Shown here piece by piece: positions 49,856 to 64,000 of a stretch of 64,000 nucleotides of DNA. Each line of letters opens with the position of its first letter. Position 1 is the stretch's first letter. This DNA comes from Scortum barcoo. Lineage: Eukaryota; Chordata; Actinopteri; Centrarchiformes; Terapontidae. The notes beneath the pieces were generated by a model. That model was not told the DNA's origin, searched no databases, and worked only from the letters and a program-made list of their open reading frames with translations. Location: positions 14,568,880 through 14,632,879 of the forward strand of contig CM041538.1 in the NCBI GenBank assembly GCA_023238725.1, read 5' to 3'. The translations under genes were made by a program, and so were the position numbers.

Positions 49856-52800
49856 CAGTAACTGAAATATAAATGCATGTCCCATTCTCAAATCACCATC
49901 TTAATTTCTTTTCTGAAATCACTGTGAGCGCGTCTCTTATACTAGTGGCATTGTGAAGCCTTTGTCCATCTTGAGCTCTCCCTTTGTTCTCTTTTTCCTC
50001 CTCAGTACGTGTGTGTGAGAGTGATGCTTGTTGACACACATTTGGACAGAGCACAGCCTCTTCTCTATCAGCGAAAGGTGTCCACATGCTTGTGCAGTTA
50101 TCACCTCCAACAGATCAAAGACAGTTGGCACATTATTTATGCATTGCTGAAAGGTGAGGTATTCCGTTGAAGTCGGGCAGCAAAGCATAGCTAGCCCTTA
50201 TTCTGATGTAATGACTTCCTCTTGATTGAGTGCTCCCAGTCAAATTCAGAGGCTCTGCTTTGTGTCCTTCCAGTTTGTTCTCTGTGAAAGGGCCACTGTG
50301 TGAGACGTGAAACCTTGAGAAAAAGTATCCATAAATGGTACTGTGTGCTCTTTTTTTCCAAAAATGCCACGATTTACACAGAGTGGCATCATTAAATTTC
50401 AAGCATCTTGTCAGACCAAAAAGCTCCAATCTTCAGAAAAAGATTATTATCTGTGAGAATAGTCACAGAGTAAAGCGAACTTATTCCTCTGAACAAAAGT
50501 CAAACATACAGAAATAACTTTCCCATCTTTTGTTGACTTCACAAGACTTCAGACAAAATGAATAGTGACACAAATACACAGGCCTAACTTTGAGGTTACG
50601 TCCCCTAGACTGTGATGATTTTCAAACAAAGAAAAAAACCCACATTGTTTTGTAGAGGCAACATAGTGGTGAGCCTGAGGCTACTCTTTTGCTCCTTTTT
50701 ACTCCAAGGCCTTAGGCAGCAACCTTGGTCTGCACATCTCAACAGCTTTCAATATCAGATGGGAGATGTGCTTCATTTATTGATTATCTTCACTGTTACA
50801 TTATAAGCTCTTAAAGTTATGGCTAATGCCCGTGTCAGAGTTGATTCATGCACTGCAGGAATTAAGAGTCGAAGTGGTCTTGCTTACTGTTTTGTTTATC
50901 TCAGCAGTTTGAACTGATAATGAACCAGCATTAAAGGATCCGCAACGCTTTAAACAAATGGTTTGGATGACCGGTGGAGGCAGATTTAAGCAACTTGCTC
51001 ACTAAGGACTATTTTCACTCAAAGGTCATCCAGGATAAGTGGGGAGAAGGAGGTACACCTCGTCACTTTTGAAGGACTAAGTGTTCTGCACTGAAATAGA
51101 CCGTTGGGAGACTCAAATGACTCAAAAGGCTATATCAGCGAGCACTTGTGGTCGACGTTATTTATTTATTAATTTGAGGCCTGTCTACTGACACATCTGA
51201 GTGGTCTAATTGCTGCGAATTGACACCGGTTACTGTCCATAATGGGAGCTTGGGAGTCTTTCCTAACCGCGGTTCATTCAGCCGCCCCTCGCTGCAACTT
51301 AACTGCCCTTAAAATGTCTGATTGCAACACGGGAGCTGTGGGGCGAGACAGGATTATCAGTCTTTGTTGTGTGACTGTGTCTATTATCCTGACCTCTATT
51401 CACAGTGGGCCCTCAGGAGTGTCGCTTCCAGCCACACAGCAAACTACCCCATCCCCGACAAACAACAAGTGAACCAGAGATTCTCCCCCCTGTCCCAATG
51501 CACTAGACACTTACAGCTCCAACACTGGGCAAAGCACTCCACTGCAGGTAAGGCTATCAAATCCCTATTGATTTAATAAAGATAAATTGGAGGCACTTCC
51601 TTTCAATGTTATTGCAGCAGACGCGATTGATTGTTTGTGTTGACTGGTGATATTGTCACGAAGCTGGGTGGCTACTGTTAGTTTAGGAAGTTCATTAGTA
51701 GTGAGGAGCTGCTGGCAAAGTCTTTAATAGGGAGATAAAATGCAGCCAGGATGTTTGGGCCGCTCTCACTGCACCGTGTTGTTAAATGCGGCAGTGGTGA
51801 ATCTGTGTGAGCTCTGTGTTTGTGTTTGTGTGTGTGTGCATGTGATTTTGGAATAGAGATAGGCACATTGACACAATAATAGTTTTTGCAAAAAAAGGCT
51901 GGCATGTGTGTCATTTATTCAGTATCCTCTGTAGTATTTTTTTTTACCCATTTCTGTTTTTCTTACAGTTTTATGTTTTATGTTCACATAATTAAGACTA
52001 TTTAGTTGTTAATTTTAAAAACAAAGAAAGAATCAAACCTCTTTCATCAGGAAATAAGTCATTTTACTTAAATGTTTTTTTTATAAATATCTTGTTGTAA
52101 TTGTTTAAACTAAATAATTCCTTCTAAAGTAAGTGTTAGGAAGTCCACATGCAGTCACTAGACATTTTTAAAGTAAACCTTCATTTGTCTTATACAGAAT
52201 GGAAAACATTTTTAAGTAATAGCTGATAAAGAAAATAATCAGTTGTTGAATTGTTATTATAATTTATTATTAATAATATGTTCTGGTGGCCAACATTTAA
52301 TTTGACACCTGAGGATAAGGTTTAATATTGATGGCAAAAAATAATAATGTTGATAGTGTACCTCAGTTAGAGGGGAAATTTGTCTATGAAAAACCTGTGC
52401 CAGGAAATTACACTTGTCAGCTCTTTATAATTTCATAAAATAAGCATTTTGTGTGGTCACCTTTTGGATTAACATTTAATATAGTTATTTTCCTGGATGA
52501 AAATGAGGTTGCTATGCAGAAAAAGGTCCAAAGCTTTTTTTTTTTTTTCCTTTGTGCTGCTGACATGTGGTAAGAATAGTGATGAACAATGCCAGGAGAC
52601 ACAAATAAGGAACCTCGGTTTGTGGATTGAGGTCTGGCACAACATAGCGCACAGGCATAGTGAGCTTTGGAATTCAGTTCCATAAATACATACCCATTAA
52701 AGCACAACTGATTAATTCATCATGTTTATTTCCATGGTGGATGTCATGTAGTCTATATATAAACTCCCTGTAATCATAACGATGTCATGGCGCCAAAAGT

Positions 52801-55800
52801 TTTGAGCACTTCTGTGGCATATTTACAGTATTAAATTTGACCTAAAACCTAAATACGCACATGATGAATGAAGGATGAAGAGAGAGAATTGATTTTTTCC
52901 CTTCTTTGCTGTTAGTATTCGCATAGCCAATTGAAGTGTCTGTGCTGTCATGGCAGGTTAAAAAGAGGAAAGGGCATTGAAGTTAACATCATCATTCATT
53001 AAGATTTTCTAAAGCTTTTCTAAAACCAAATATGGTAGTGCTTTGGTTTCCCTGAGCCTATTCTTTCAGAAAAACAGTACAAGCATATTCTTCTCCATCT
53101 GTCTTGAGAACTTTCAACCACAGCAAGTGTGAATTCAATTTATTTCTGTGTGCCCTGATTCACCGCAAATTGCTTAATGGTTTGAAACTCACTCCTGACA
53201 GCACCATTAGAGACTTGTACAGAGATAATTTCCAGTGAGGGCCATTAGAGATGTTTTGTACTTTATGCAATTTTTTTTTTTTTTTTGCTGACAAGTATTG
53301 AAATGGGGTCATCTTGCGAATCCGTTTCGTTGGACAATAGTGAAAAATAAAATATAAACATATTTATGCTACAATTCTAATTATGGAAACCAGTGCAAAG
53401 AAGACGAAAAGAAGAAATAATATTCATTTAAAAGAAAAGCCAAATAAATACAGCAAACAGGGTCATCTGGAGGGCACTTTTCTGTGTCATACATACATGG
53501 TGTAATTAGACAATTGTTGAGAACAAAATTGTAATGATTTGGCATCATGTAGTTACAGGAAATAACTCTTTAAACACACTTGGTAGATTGTTATTGCTGA
53601 AGTTATCTCAAACTTGTCCCACTGTCAAACAGAGCTGGTCCACAGACTGTGGAGCATCACTTATCCTCCCTCAGCCCACTACATCAGATGGGGATGATTG
53701 CAGTCTTGAAATCAATGAAACCACAAACCTCCCTGATAATATTCCCTCTTGGGGTGCAGTGGCAGATACAGTTGGGCCACTATTTATCCCTCCAACGGAG
53801 TATAAACAGGAGACATGTGTGGGCTCAGTTTGTGACTCCACGCAGTGATTTGATGCCCGAATCTGCATAATTGCCAAAGTTCTTAAAAAGTGTATGAGCT
53901 GCAGAGGCATGGTAATAATGAATCTATCAGTGAATCTATTAATCCAGTATACATAAACAGTGAGTCAGCAGTGTTTACACTTTTTGTTCTTTAGTGTTAA
54001 GACAAAACACTCAGGAACACTTGTACATGATGACACTTTTCTTTCTTTGGATTTGTGAGATCATGCCCCCCGAGAAACATCCAAGGATCTCTAAATGGAC
54101 CGATTTGACAATATAAAAGTCTCTAAAGCCCCCCGATCAATCATTGCTTTCCACTGCATTATTCCCCAAACAATAAAAAGACAATATCAGATTAATATAT
54201 AGTCTGTTCTTGGCTGGGATTTATCCTTGTGGGGCAGACAATTCTCCTTGTCTGAAGTCACCAAGCAGTAAGAAGGATTTGGTTGACGGAGCACAGCGGG
54301 CCCAGAGATTTCTCTGCATTTGAGGTCACTGGTGGATAGCAAAGTTATCTAAAGCCCCAGTTTGCGTCGATTTCCCCCCACCCCCATGCCAGAGCGAGTG
54401 TCAGAGATTAGCGGTGCATGCATCCTCCGTGACCTCTAGGAGCTAAAGAGATACTGCATTGCCATCTTGTGACATGTCAGACAATGCATGGCCAAGACTG
54501 CCATTTCAATGCCATGCTAGGCCACTGGATGGCCCTTTTGTTGAAGGCTTTAGATTGGTGGCCTTGCATATAATTTCAGTGTGCGCCATCGTAGGCACCT
54601 TCCCCCCTGCCCTGCTTTTAGAGACGACAAGGTTGTTCTATAGAGGCACGTACTGTAGTGGCATCATATGAGTATGAATGTACTAAAGTAAAGTGGGAAT
54701 CTTTAGAAGAATTTGCTATTGTCGGACCCCTTAAGAGATCAGAGGATAATCTTAAGAGACTACTTCTGATACTTCAGTCGTTTTAGATATTGTGAGAGGA
54801 ATATTTTATATTATTACCAATTTAGTAAACTGAATCCACCTTTCTTGCTACATCTTAATTTTTGGTGTCACAACTGTCTCCTTTTTTTCTATTTTTTATT
54901 TTAAATTAATCTTATGTCAAAGCTTGCAGAAAGAAGCCACTTATCTTGCTCTTACTGAGTAACTTACTGTTGCTTACTTGTCTGAAACTGTTTACTCTAA
55001 CATAAATGTCAATTCTAATCATACAAAACATGGTTATTGTGTAGAAATCATTCAGTTGGGTCTTGCATTTTTTAGTATAATTGGTTATTTGATAAATGTC
55101 CATAGTATGATGATTAATTGACGGACCTTCATGCATGATTAATCAACCGTTATTAGATATTCAGACCTGAGAGTCCAGCATCGCTCCCGTTTTGACTGAC
55201 AAGCCGGTGGTGGAAATAGACTGAACTAATAGAAGTAGTGTCAAAATGTCAAGTGGACCATCTCTGAGAACATCAACAAAATGTCTGTATTGAATCTCTC
55301 TAAGGCCTCAGTATTCCCTCACCCAAACCACAGAACTCAATACAACCAGAAAACTGGCATAAAAACCTCAGTCAGATATCTGACATTCCCATTTCTGAGG
55401 CTGTCAGGACTTCTCCTGGTTCTGGCACTGTATGATGTATAAATCGTTCCCCTAAGGAAGTGGAGTTACTCAAAACACCATAGATTCCATCCACCACGTT
55501 TGATGTGAGCACGTCAGGCTAAGCCAAAAGGCATATTTTATCTTATGAAAAGATTTGCTGAGATGTATTGAGTTGGGTATTGGCATGGTTAAAGCATTAT
55601 CTCAGAGTAACAAATTGTTTATTTTGGATAACAGCAGTGATAGTAAAAGCCTGGAAAGTGACATACTGTCAGCCATGAATATGAAATCACTGTTACAAAA
55701 AATGTAGAGCACTTATTTTCTGAATACCATCCCTCCAAATGTCTCCAGTGAAATAATTTAGTCTAGTTTGAGAGAATGACGGTAACAGTGCACAGTCTGC

Positions 55801-58514
55801 CATGTATAGTATAAATAGTGTGTGTAGTATTATGCATTATTAATGCTTTGGTCAGTACGTATATAGCCCAAAGTAAAACTCATAAACCCAACTCAGTAGG
55901 GACACACAGAAACTACTGAAGGGGCAGCTGCTTCAATAAAAAACAGGAAATCCCCTTACCTCCAGCATTTTGTGGGGTTTTCCACATTTCAAACAACAGT
56001 GTACATTTGTATAAATGGATACTTCATTTGTCTGTATGCATCTGATTAGCCATTCTTTGTCTTTATCTAGATCTTGATCAGAATAATGAAATGTGGGATT
56101 CTGCTCCAAAATGTCTGTATCTGTTTTGGCAAAAAAAAGACAAGAAAAAAAATCATTACCTCGGGTCAGCTCATGCAATGAGTTGCAACTCCCTTCTGTA
56201 GGTAATCTACTGCATCTTTTTTTTAAGGAGGAGCAGTGACTCCCACTTAATGAGAGAGTCACCATTTTCTTTTGCAAAATAACTGATTGAACAGCATAAT
56301 ACTGTGTATTTCAGAGTAATTGTCAACTTATGATTCTCTATGTCAAATAATTCAGTTTCGGAGGTGAACTTAAGTTCATAGGGAGTTTTTGTAAACAAAA
56401 TGTTGTATACACACACACATACACTGCTTTTGTGTGGAAAGCAGAAACCATTACTTGTCAGAAAGAAATAATTGTGGTCCATGTTGCTGCACTACGCTAG
56501 GAAGCAAAAGTGTTTGAATTCACCTGGCTAATGGTGTGAGACACGGCCCTTCGGGTCTTCAATTATTATAAATTAATGATTTTAAAAACTGCAATTACAC
56601 CAGGAGTTGTGAATTATTCAGTCAGCACGAGCGGGAATTAGAGGGACAATTGTCCAGCGCATGAAAGTGTTTTCAAGAAGAGTGGGTTACTTCGAATTTT
56701 TTAAATTTTCTCTGGACATTCAAGCACACTGAGAGAATACATCACATACGCTTCATCAGATTTATTCGAGCAGCTGCTAACAAGAAATTAAGGGAAAGCT
56801 ATAAATAAAGGTATGAACTAAGGCTGTGCATTATTTTCAGCAGTCTTATGAGTCTTGACCCCTTTTACCAGACAGGACACTCAGCAGCTGGATGTTTGCT
56901 TTAAGTTGCTTGCTTGAGCTGTCTAGTTAATTTCAATGCAAACTGCACAAGCATTTCATATGGATATATTCACAGCAAAAGAGATTGTGAACCTCACTGG
57001 CATGGAGAAGCATTTTTGTGTTAGTTTGTATTATCGATTACCGTGGTGGGGAAAGAAACCAACTTATCTGTTCTGACAGATTCATGCATGTTGTAAGCTG
57101 ACATTTCATAAGTTAAAACAATATGTCAGTGTGGCAGTGCTTGGTTTATCTCAATATTCTAATGGAGGATGTGGGAGGAAGGACAGACTGGAGTGCATGC
57201 TCTCCCTACAGCAGATTCTCAGGCTAAAGTAAAATAGGAGTTGCTTTTCATTACGGCCATGCTTTTGACTGGCAAAAAGCTCGATGTGTGATGGGTCATG
57301 TTTATTGTGAAGGTGTCAGCAGGTCCATACGGCCAGACTGGACGGGTGTAATAAGCATATAATTCGAGTTGTCAGTCCCTTTCCATGTTGCAACATAGAG
57401 AAGGGGCTGTCCATCAAGTGCAGCAGCTTGCCTTTTAAATAGCCCTTTTCACGTGATACTAGCCGCAAACTAGGGCGTTTGCATTCGAGTTTCATGCATG
57501 GCGCTTTCATTACATTACAATTTTAAGAGCACTTTGAGGGCTGTTTAAGTAGTGTTTAAAAGGAAACTATTCACATTACTCTTAACTGAGTGGAACAGGC
57601 GGTCAGGACCTGAGTCATACTACCAATGATATGGCCTTGCCTCAATAAGGGCTTTAACAGTATGCCTGGCAGTCAGGAGTTAATGATGAGTATTGGACGG
57701 AATGACATTATCTACTTAGTTTTCATCTCCAAGAGCGCTGCCACATAATGTGCTACCTGGGCCCAAGGCAGAATCTGTGTTCGTACCTAGATAGGACCCC
57801 AGCTGTGTGTTCCTCCGAGATAGCAAACCACAAAAGTAGCCATGACCAAAATGCTGATAATGGAATCAGTGACATTTGATGAGTTAGTTTAATCCCCCCA
57901 CCCAACACACACACACTCCCTCACTTTATTTATCAATTCATTTTGTGGATTTACTCCACCTAGGCTGAGAGTGGTTTGGATTTGTGGCTGCAGGAGGACT
58001 TTCGGTTGATTGATATGTTATTCATATAAAATGCGTCCAGATTCGATGTTTATAACTTTTCTGTCCTCAGTGAAAGGAATCAACTGTATGTTATAATTTT
58101 TTTTTTTTTTAATTTTTTTTTTTTTTCCAGAGACAATGGTCAGGTCATTGATCAACAGAGACGGAGAAAAACTGTAACTGCAAATTTTTATTCATTGTCT
58201 CTGGCCAACTATTAACAAAAAATAGAATAAAATGACATATTTAATAAAATTCATTAAAAAAAAACTCAATTAATATACACAAAATAGTATAGTACTCATC
58301 CACAAATTGAGTATGACACATGTTCTATTTTTCAAGAGCACTGAGGAGCTGAAATTTCAGACATTTCAAAGCCTCTTATTTTTTCTCTAAAAGAGTAGTT
58401 ATACTGTCAAGAAGTATAATTCTTACAAATCTCTCTATCTCTAAATCAAACGACCCCCTTGCAAAGTGAGATCAACCAGTTGCAAGACTAGTTAGCTGCC
58501 AGTTCAAATTGTCC
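49856..58514. other. Gene-free stretch
   Basis: No coding exon or RNA gene recognised. T-runs lie at 52537-52548, 53272-53286 and 58097-58126. Open frames such as 51242-51472 and 53534-53848 (plus) lack family features. Motif-dense, repeat-poor pieces at 54380-54600 and 56520-56660 are candidate non-coding control elements. Confidence 0.4.
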
Positions 58515-58525
58515 TATTATTATTA

Positions 58526-58604
<79 letters not shown>
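58515..58604. repeat. (TTA)n microsatellite, about 90 bp
   Basis: TAT/TTA trinucleotide run with a single two-base disturbance near 58526. It is the longest simple repeat in the window and probably highly polymorphic. Confidence 0.97.
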
Positions 58605-61600
58605 GTGCAGTACAGGTCACAGCTTGATATCAATTTTTTTTAACAAGTATTAGTAATGTAACTGATGGCGGCACAGTTTTATCAATGTAAAATGAAAAAA
58701 ATAGTAGGAGTACATTACAACCAAATCCTCAACTAATGAGAACAGCAGCAGCAGCAGGGAAATAGAAGATGCTGCATATGAAAAATCAATGAATAAGCTG
58801 TACAGTATACGAGAGCCCGGATGTCATAGGCTGCTACTGTACGTGCTGTATAGGCTTTTTTGAGCTGCATGAGATTACTACGCTATTACTATGCTTTCTT
58901 CCTTGAATCGACTTCAGAGCAGACTGTTTTCAGATGCCTTTCCAAGTTCTACCACATGCCATGATTAATTCAGCCGTAATGTATGTTAATGTATGTTAAT
59001 CTGTGTCACTGATATGCTAATGAATACCTAACTCCCACAATCCAACTTGTCCGTGGTGGCAACACACATTCGTTGAAGGAGGTGCCATGTTGAAATTCTG
59101 AGGGAGGATTGTCTGTACAAACTGTATTTATACAGTGAGCCGGTGCGGCTTTTGTATGTTGTTTGTGGTAAACATGAGGCTCGCCTTCAAGGCTATCCAG
59201 CATTTCTACAAAATTATAAAATGGAAACACATCAAGCCTATGGTAAAACAAATTATGTTAATATTAAAATAAGTTGGTGCCAGATTCATGTAGCTGTGTT
59301 TCTTTTTTTCGATTTTGTTAGTTTATCATACAGCAAGTGAAGTTTTTCCTTCTTTTTTAATAGCATGCAGACGTTCAGTGTCAGAAAAAAAAAAAATTTG
59401 TTTTAGACCACTGTAAAAATACACAATAAACAAAAGAAGGCTAAATAGTACATTTAATTGTGCTATTTAAAATGGGAGCTGCCCCATTCTGGGTTGTTTT
59501 TCAAGTGAATAACATCCGCAAGCAATATGATCTCTATATTAACAGTAGATGGCACCAAGTCATCGTGATGTAAAGGGTGTGATTTAACTCTACTATTATT
59601 TTGAATCCAGCTCCACCATGAATAATTGGGTTATGGGGGTTGGAAGATCTGAAGTTATCTGGCCATCCAAAGCCAAGGGATGGATTCATTATTTTGTATT
59701 TTTAACTTCCACGTTCAGAAATAAAGACCAGTGCAGTTTAGCTCATTTGAAGAAAACAAAACGCAAAAAATCAAAAAACAAAACTGTATGCAATCAGATC
59801 AGTCTGATGCAGTTTGAGAGCAACCGTGCTGATATGGTTGTTATGCGGATGACGTTTATTGGAGCCGAAAGCTCATCATTTGCTACATTTGCCGAGTACA
59901 AGATGCTCACTAGAAGGGTTTCAGAGGTGTTTACAGCTACATCAAAATACAATCACTGTACTGTGTGCTGCAGTGCCAACTAGGAGAAATGTCAGGGACA
60001 GAGTGAGGGTTTGTGTTTGCTGGAGATAACTCTCTTTGAACTTTGACCTGGAGGCTTCTCGGCCGTTGTTACATGCTGTCTTTAAGAGGCCAGAATGCCT
60101 TGATGCTATCTCTTCGACATTCTTCAGCTGTGATGCATGTTGTAAGGGGAAAAAAAGGGGGGAAAAAAGCAACAACATGACGCTGTTATTGTTGTCCTCT
60201 TACCTTCAGGCTCATGGTCAAGTTACCTTGTGTGGACTGAAGACACCTGCATCCACCTAAAAATGACTTTGGAATTAATCATTTCCAGGCCAACATTCGA
60301 GTGAATATTTTATGATTCGATTCCACTCTATTTGTCTTGATTTGTGACAATCAAGCCATCGGAAAATAGTCATTAATTATTTAAATTTGCTCAACAGGCT
60401 CATCAAAATTTATCAGGGTGGTCAAATGACGAGACACCTAGTAATACAGGGAAAAAGCTGTCGAACATTTTTGTTTTCATAATTAAGTTTTTGAAGACAA
60501 TGTGAAAACATAAGAGTTAATGAGGACAAGATACAAGATGTTTGATAATGATATTGTTGGATCAGGGACGCAATGTGCGAGGAAGAAATTATATGAGAGA
60601 GCAGAGTGTTCAAGGTTGGACTAGATAACCGTCTAGCACATAAAGTACATTATACAATTATTACTAAAATATTCTTTGGTTAAACATTTCTTGGTCAGCA
60701 TCCAATATAATCAGGTTTCATAGATTTCTTTGTAAGTTTTGTGATCATTTTCTGATATCAATGCAGTGGTTTCATTCGTTAACAAAACCTATTCGCAAAA
60801 TGGTTAAATGGCAATTAAATGTAACTCCACTTTCTGTATGAAGATTTATACGCTTCGTTGCACCTGAGTGTGATGCAATATTTCTTGTCTTGTTTCATTT
60901 CTCTTCATCAACTTTGTTTTTTCTTCAGACCGTTAATGATCAGGATAGACACAGCCTACATCCGTACTCATAAACACATTCGTCCATTTGCTTAGTCAAT
61001 GTTGTAAAAGATAATGACATGTTGAAAATAAATGAGCCCACTCATAATCATGCCTAATCTGCCATTGCAGCCCTTCTTGCGACAGACATTAATCACGTCT
61101 GAATCCAGTGGGGTATTTTATTTGCAATGCCTCAGGATAGGTAAGTGTGTGTAGACACTTCAGCCCGATTTGAGTTGCACTGACTATAATACAATGACCA
61201 CTAATTGCTAATTATGAAATTCTCTGATGGGCAGAAGCACAGTGGGTTCATCCCATTATTGTTTATTCCTCATTATGTTGAGCTTTGTGCAAATGATTCT
61301 ATTTTATTCACAGCACATACACTGAACAGTTTACCTACTGTCACGTGCAATATATATATTGTGCTGGATATTGTCATTGCGCATAGGTCAAGACTGCACA
61401 AAAACAAAGCTTTAAAAGGACTGTTTTCAACGGTGCCATTTCATAGTCTTAATTGAATTTAAACGATTGTTTGCTTAGAGGGCCATAAAGTCCCTCAACA
61501 AAATGCCTCTAGAATGGAGCCATAACATCAAGTGAAGTCTTTAAAGCAGTCAAGGAAACATAACAACAAATCTCTGAACAGCTCAACTGTAAAAACTAAT

Positions 61601-64000
61601 TGTTATTGTTTGTGGAAAACTCTTCCACCAAGCAATTCACCTCTGAATCAAGACAAGATCTAAGCCAATATATGGAATGTAATTTTACAGCTTAGATGTG
61701 TTCCCGCAATTCCCAAATGGTCACCCTCCGGATAGACTAAAGATTGCACCGCAGCAGGGCCATTAATGACTCTAATAGTTTTGGCATTGTGAAAATACTG
61801 CTCAGCAACCAGCACTGATCATACTATCTGAGCTTTTGAACATGCAGCGCAGACAATTACTGCATATCGATGCCTTAATACATTTCAGTTTCACAGTAGG
61901 ACCCTGCCACACGTTGTTTCCAGGAGGCTCAGAGGCAGCCAGTGCAGCGTATCACCCTTGCAGGGCCACTCTTCAGCACTTCTGCTGCCTGACAGTATCA
62001 TTACTAATGACTCCTAAACCTGTCATTAATTTCCATCAAGCCATCTGCTTGCTACCCTTTACGTATTACAGGTTCATGTAAAAGTCATTAACTCTATTTA
62101 GATATAGAGAAGCTTGAGTCAATAACGTTGATGTGGGTGGGAGCTACGTCTCACTCAGACTTTTATTAAAAATAATTGGTATATGGGAAATTATGTTGGT
62201 AACACACCTAAGGATAATCTTGAGGTACCAATGAGCATATAGTATATGCAGAAAACATGATGGAAATGAAGAATGATGCTTCATGAAAGCGATCATTCAA
62301 CTACCTTTTACCCGCTAATGTGTCTCAAGTTCACTTTGTCACAACATTGTGTAGTTACATAAGCACAACTGCAGTTCTGATGTTCTGGAACAAGTGTTTT
62401 CTTTGCAAGCATATAAGCTTCAGCTCATTTATTAAAGTAGGACACCCCTGCGCAGCCTGCCGCTCTGCTCTGCAGTGTTATTGTACAGTACAAGAAGCGT
62501 GACGTGACAAGAGTAGCAATTTGTTCAAGGAGGCATTTTGCTTCTGTGATTGACAGTAGCTTCTTATTAGGTATATTGCTTCATGCTTGTGTATGCTGTT
62601 TGTAAGGACATCTATCAAGTTTTTAAGGGAAACTGCTTCAGGTCTTGTCAGGTTTTGTCTTCCTTTGTTCTTCATATTAATAGAGGAGCCACTAACTAAC
62701 ATGAACTCAGGCAAAGTGAAGAAACCAAGTTGTGAACTGCTATACAAGATAGGCCCATTGACATTCAACATGCCCTGAGAACTTGAATTTAAATATTGAA
62801 CAGTATGGCACTATGGCATTAAGTCAGTGGCTATAATGTGAATACCTGGATATTAAATGTTCATCTTATCCAATCCTGATTGGTTCAAGCATGTGACATC
62901 ACCAATTTCCATCTGATCCCTGCCCACTTCAAATCAGCGAGAAAAGAGGGGGAAAAAAAAGACCAGATCCAGAACTCGCACATATGAATTAACCAAAACT
63001 GCTCTTGTGGCAGATAAGAGTGTCTTACTCGTCAGCCCCAACACTCACAGCAAGAAGCAACTTGAGAAAATAGGTTTTCAGGGCACTTAAAAGTTGGAAT
63101 GAGTGGGCATGGGGGAGAAGATCTTTGGTTGCCCATTCAATTCTCTAATCAGTCCTGTAGCTTCAGAACCTCTGCCCTCCTTTAAGTCTGCTCAAAGCTG
63201 GATGAAATGATAACATTTTTGGGTCTGGATTTGGATTAAATTGTGACCAAATTCAATAAGAAAGTGAATTCCTCCAGAGCTTCTTTATGGCCAATGGACA
63301 GCCAAAGCTACAGTATACGCAGAGAGCCCTTTCAACCACCCATGGGATTTTCACAATCAATTTAGTTTCACCTGACCTATTTATTGCATTCAAATGACTA
63401 GGGAGTGAGGCTCATTTAAATGCTGGAGAGCTGATGTTTGTTTCACCCTTGGCTATTCATTGGGCCTTAAATTATACATACTTGCTATACATTATACATC
63501 TTTGTTGTCAAAGAAAGATCTCCATCCTCTGTGGTCATGAAGGCTCTTCTTGCAGTATATACACGTCAGTATAAACGTATCAATAAAAAATGCTATTGTT
63601 CTTCCCTTGTTATTGCATATTATTTCAAATGTTTGTGCATAGTTAATACTTTTCCTCAAAAAACAATTGATATTTCAAGTAGATCTCTTGTATTTTGATA
63701 GTCGAAGCAGCAGTCTCAATGGTTTTGGATACTTCGTTCTTGAGAGTAAAATGATCCCTATTGGAATTTGTATGAAGCTGACTGAAAGTTGCTAACATTT
63801 ATTTCATATGGCATTTACAACACAGTGAGATACAGTATCTCATATCATCCATCCATCATTCACTTTTTATGTATTTGCTTCAGGGTAAAGAAGAGAAGGA
63901 AAGAAAAGAACAGAATTCAATTGCAGTTTGGATTTTTTTCAATCAGGTTTTCATCACTTTGTGTTATCAAGAGGAGTCATTTTTGTATCAGGTTTGCAAT
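58605..64000. other. Gene-free right end of window
   Basis: No gene recognised. The frame 59618-59983 (plus, 121 codons) has no hydrophobic, repeat or family signature. 61480-61990 and 63060-63440 are long, repeat-poor, evenly composed blocks that look like conserved non-coding DNA. Confidence 0.4.

Noticed and set aside
51242..53848. Open frames of 70-104 codons on the plus strand
   Set aside because: Length is within chance expectation and the translations show no domain or repeat pattern.
63840..63900. CATCCATCCATC with following AGGGTAAAG considered as another LINE tail
   Set aside because: Too short and too diverged from the family to support.
1..64000. tRNA, rRNA, CRISPR arrays, viral or endogenous retroviral genes
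   Set aside because: No cloverleaf with A and B boxes, no rRNA sequence, no spaced direct repeats, and no reverse transcriptase, gag or envelope-like frames were seen.

Overview
The window is nuclear DNA of a ray-finned fish, most likely a percomorph teleost. It holds two split protein genes with GT-AG introns, both on the minus strand, inside AT-rich DNA with teleost-type microsatellites and degraded transposon copies. No bacterial, viral or organellar feature was seen. All exon boundaries were placed by eye from reading frame, splice sites and knowledge of the two families. In both genes the exons I chose sum to an exact multiple of three with no internal stop.

Layout. 1-9688: no gene recognised; the 3' flank of the vitellogenin gene, with a dispersed repeat, a degraded LINE tail and two conserved-looking blocks at about 6.4-6.8 and 7.6-7.9 kb that share a 31-bp core. 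9689-21532 (minus): a complete 24-exon phosvitin-less vitellogenin (VtgC type), predicted 1168 residues, with a TATA box and a one-mismatch oestrogen response element just upstream. 21579-24168: spacer between the genes. 24300-37377 (minus): a complete 16-exon adhesion GPCR, adgrl4 (ELTD1), predicted 746 residues, with three EGF modules, a GAIN/GPS region and seven membrane helices. 37378-64000: about 26.6 kb without a recognisable gene, holding several transposon remnants (one nested, one with 21-bp inverted ends), a perfect 15-bp hairpin, a 90-bp TTA microsatellite and candidate conserved non-coding blocks.

Function. The two genes are not known to share a pathway. Vitellogenin is made in oestrogen-stimulated liver, secreted and taken up by oocytes as yolk. 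ADGRL4 is an endothelial cell-surface receptor. Their adjacency is informative because in birds a vitellogenin locus also lies next to ELTD1, so this looks like an old linkage that survived in fish at the VtgC locus. The most useful observations are this linkage, the clean loss of the phosvitin segment at one exon junction, the promoter motifs in front of each gene, and the transposon structures. I did not find a convincing new biological system.
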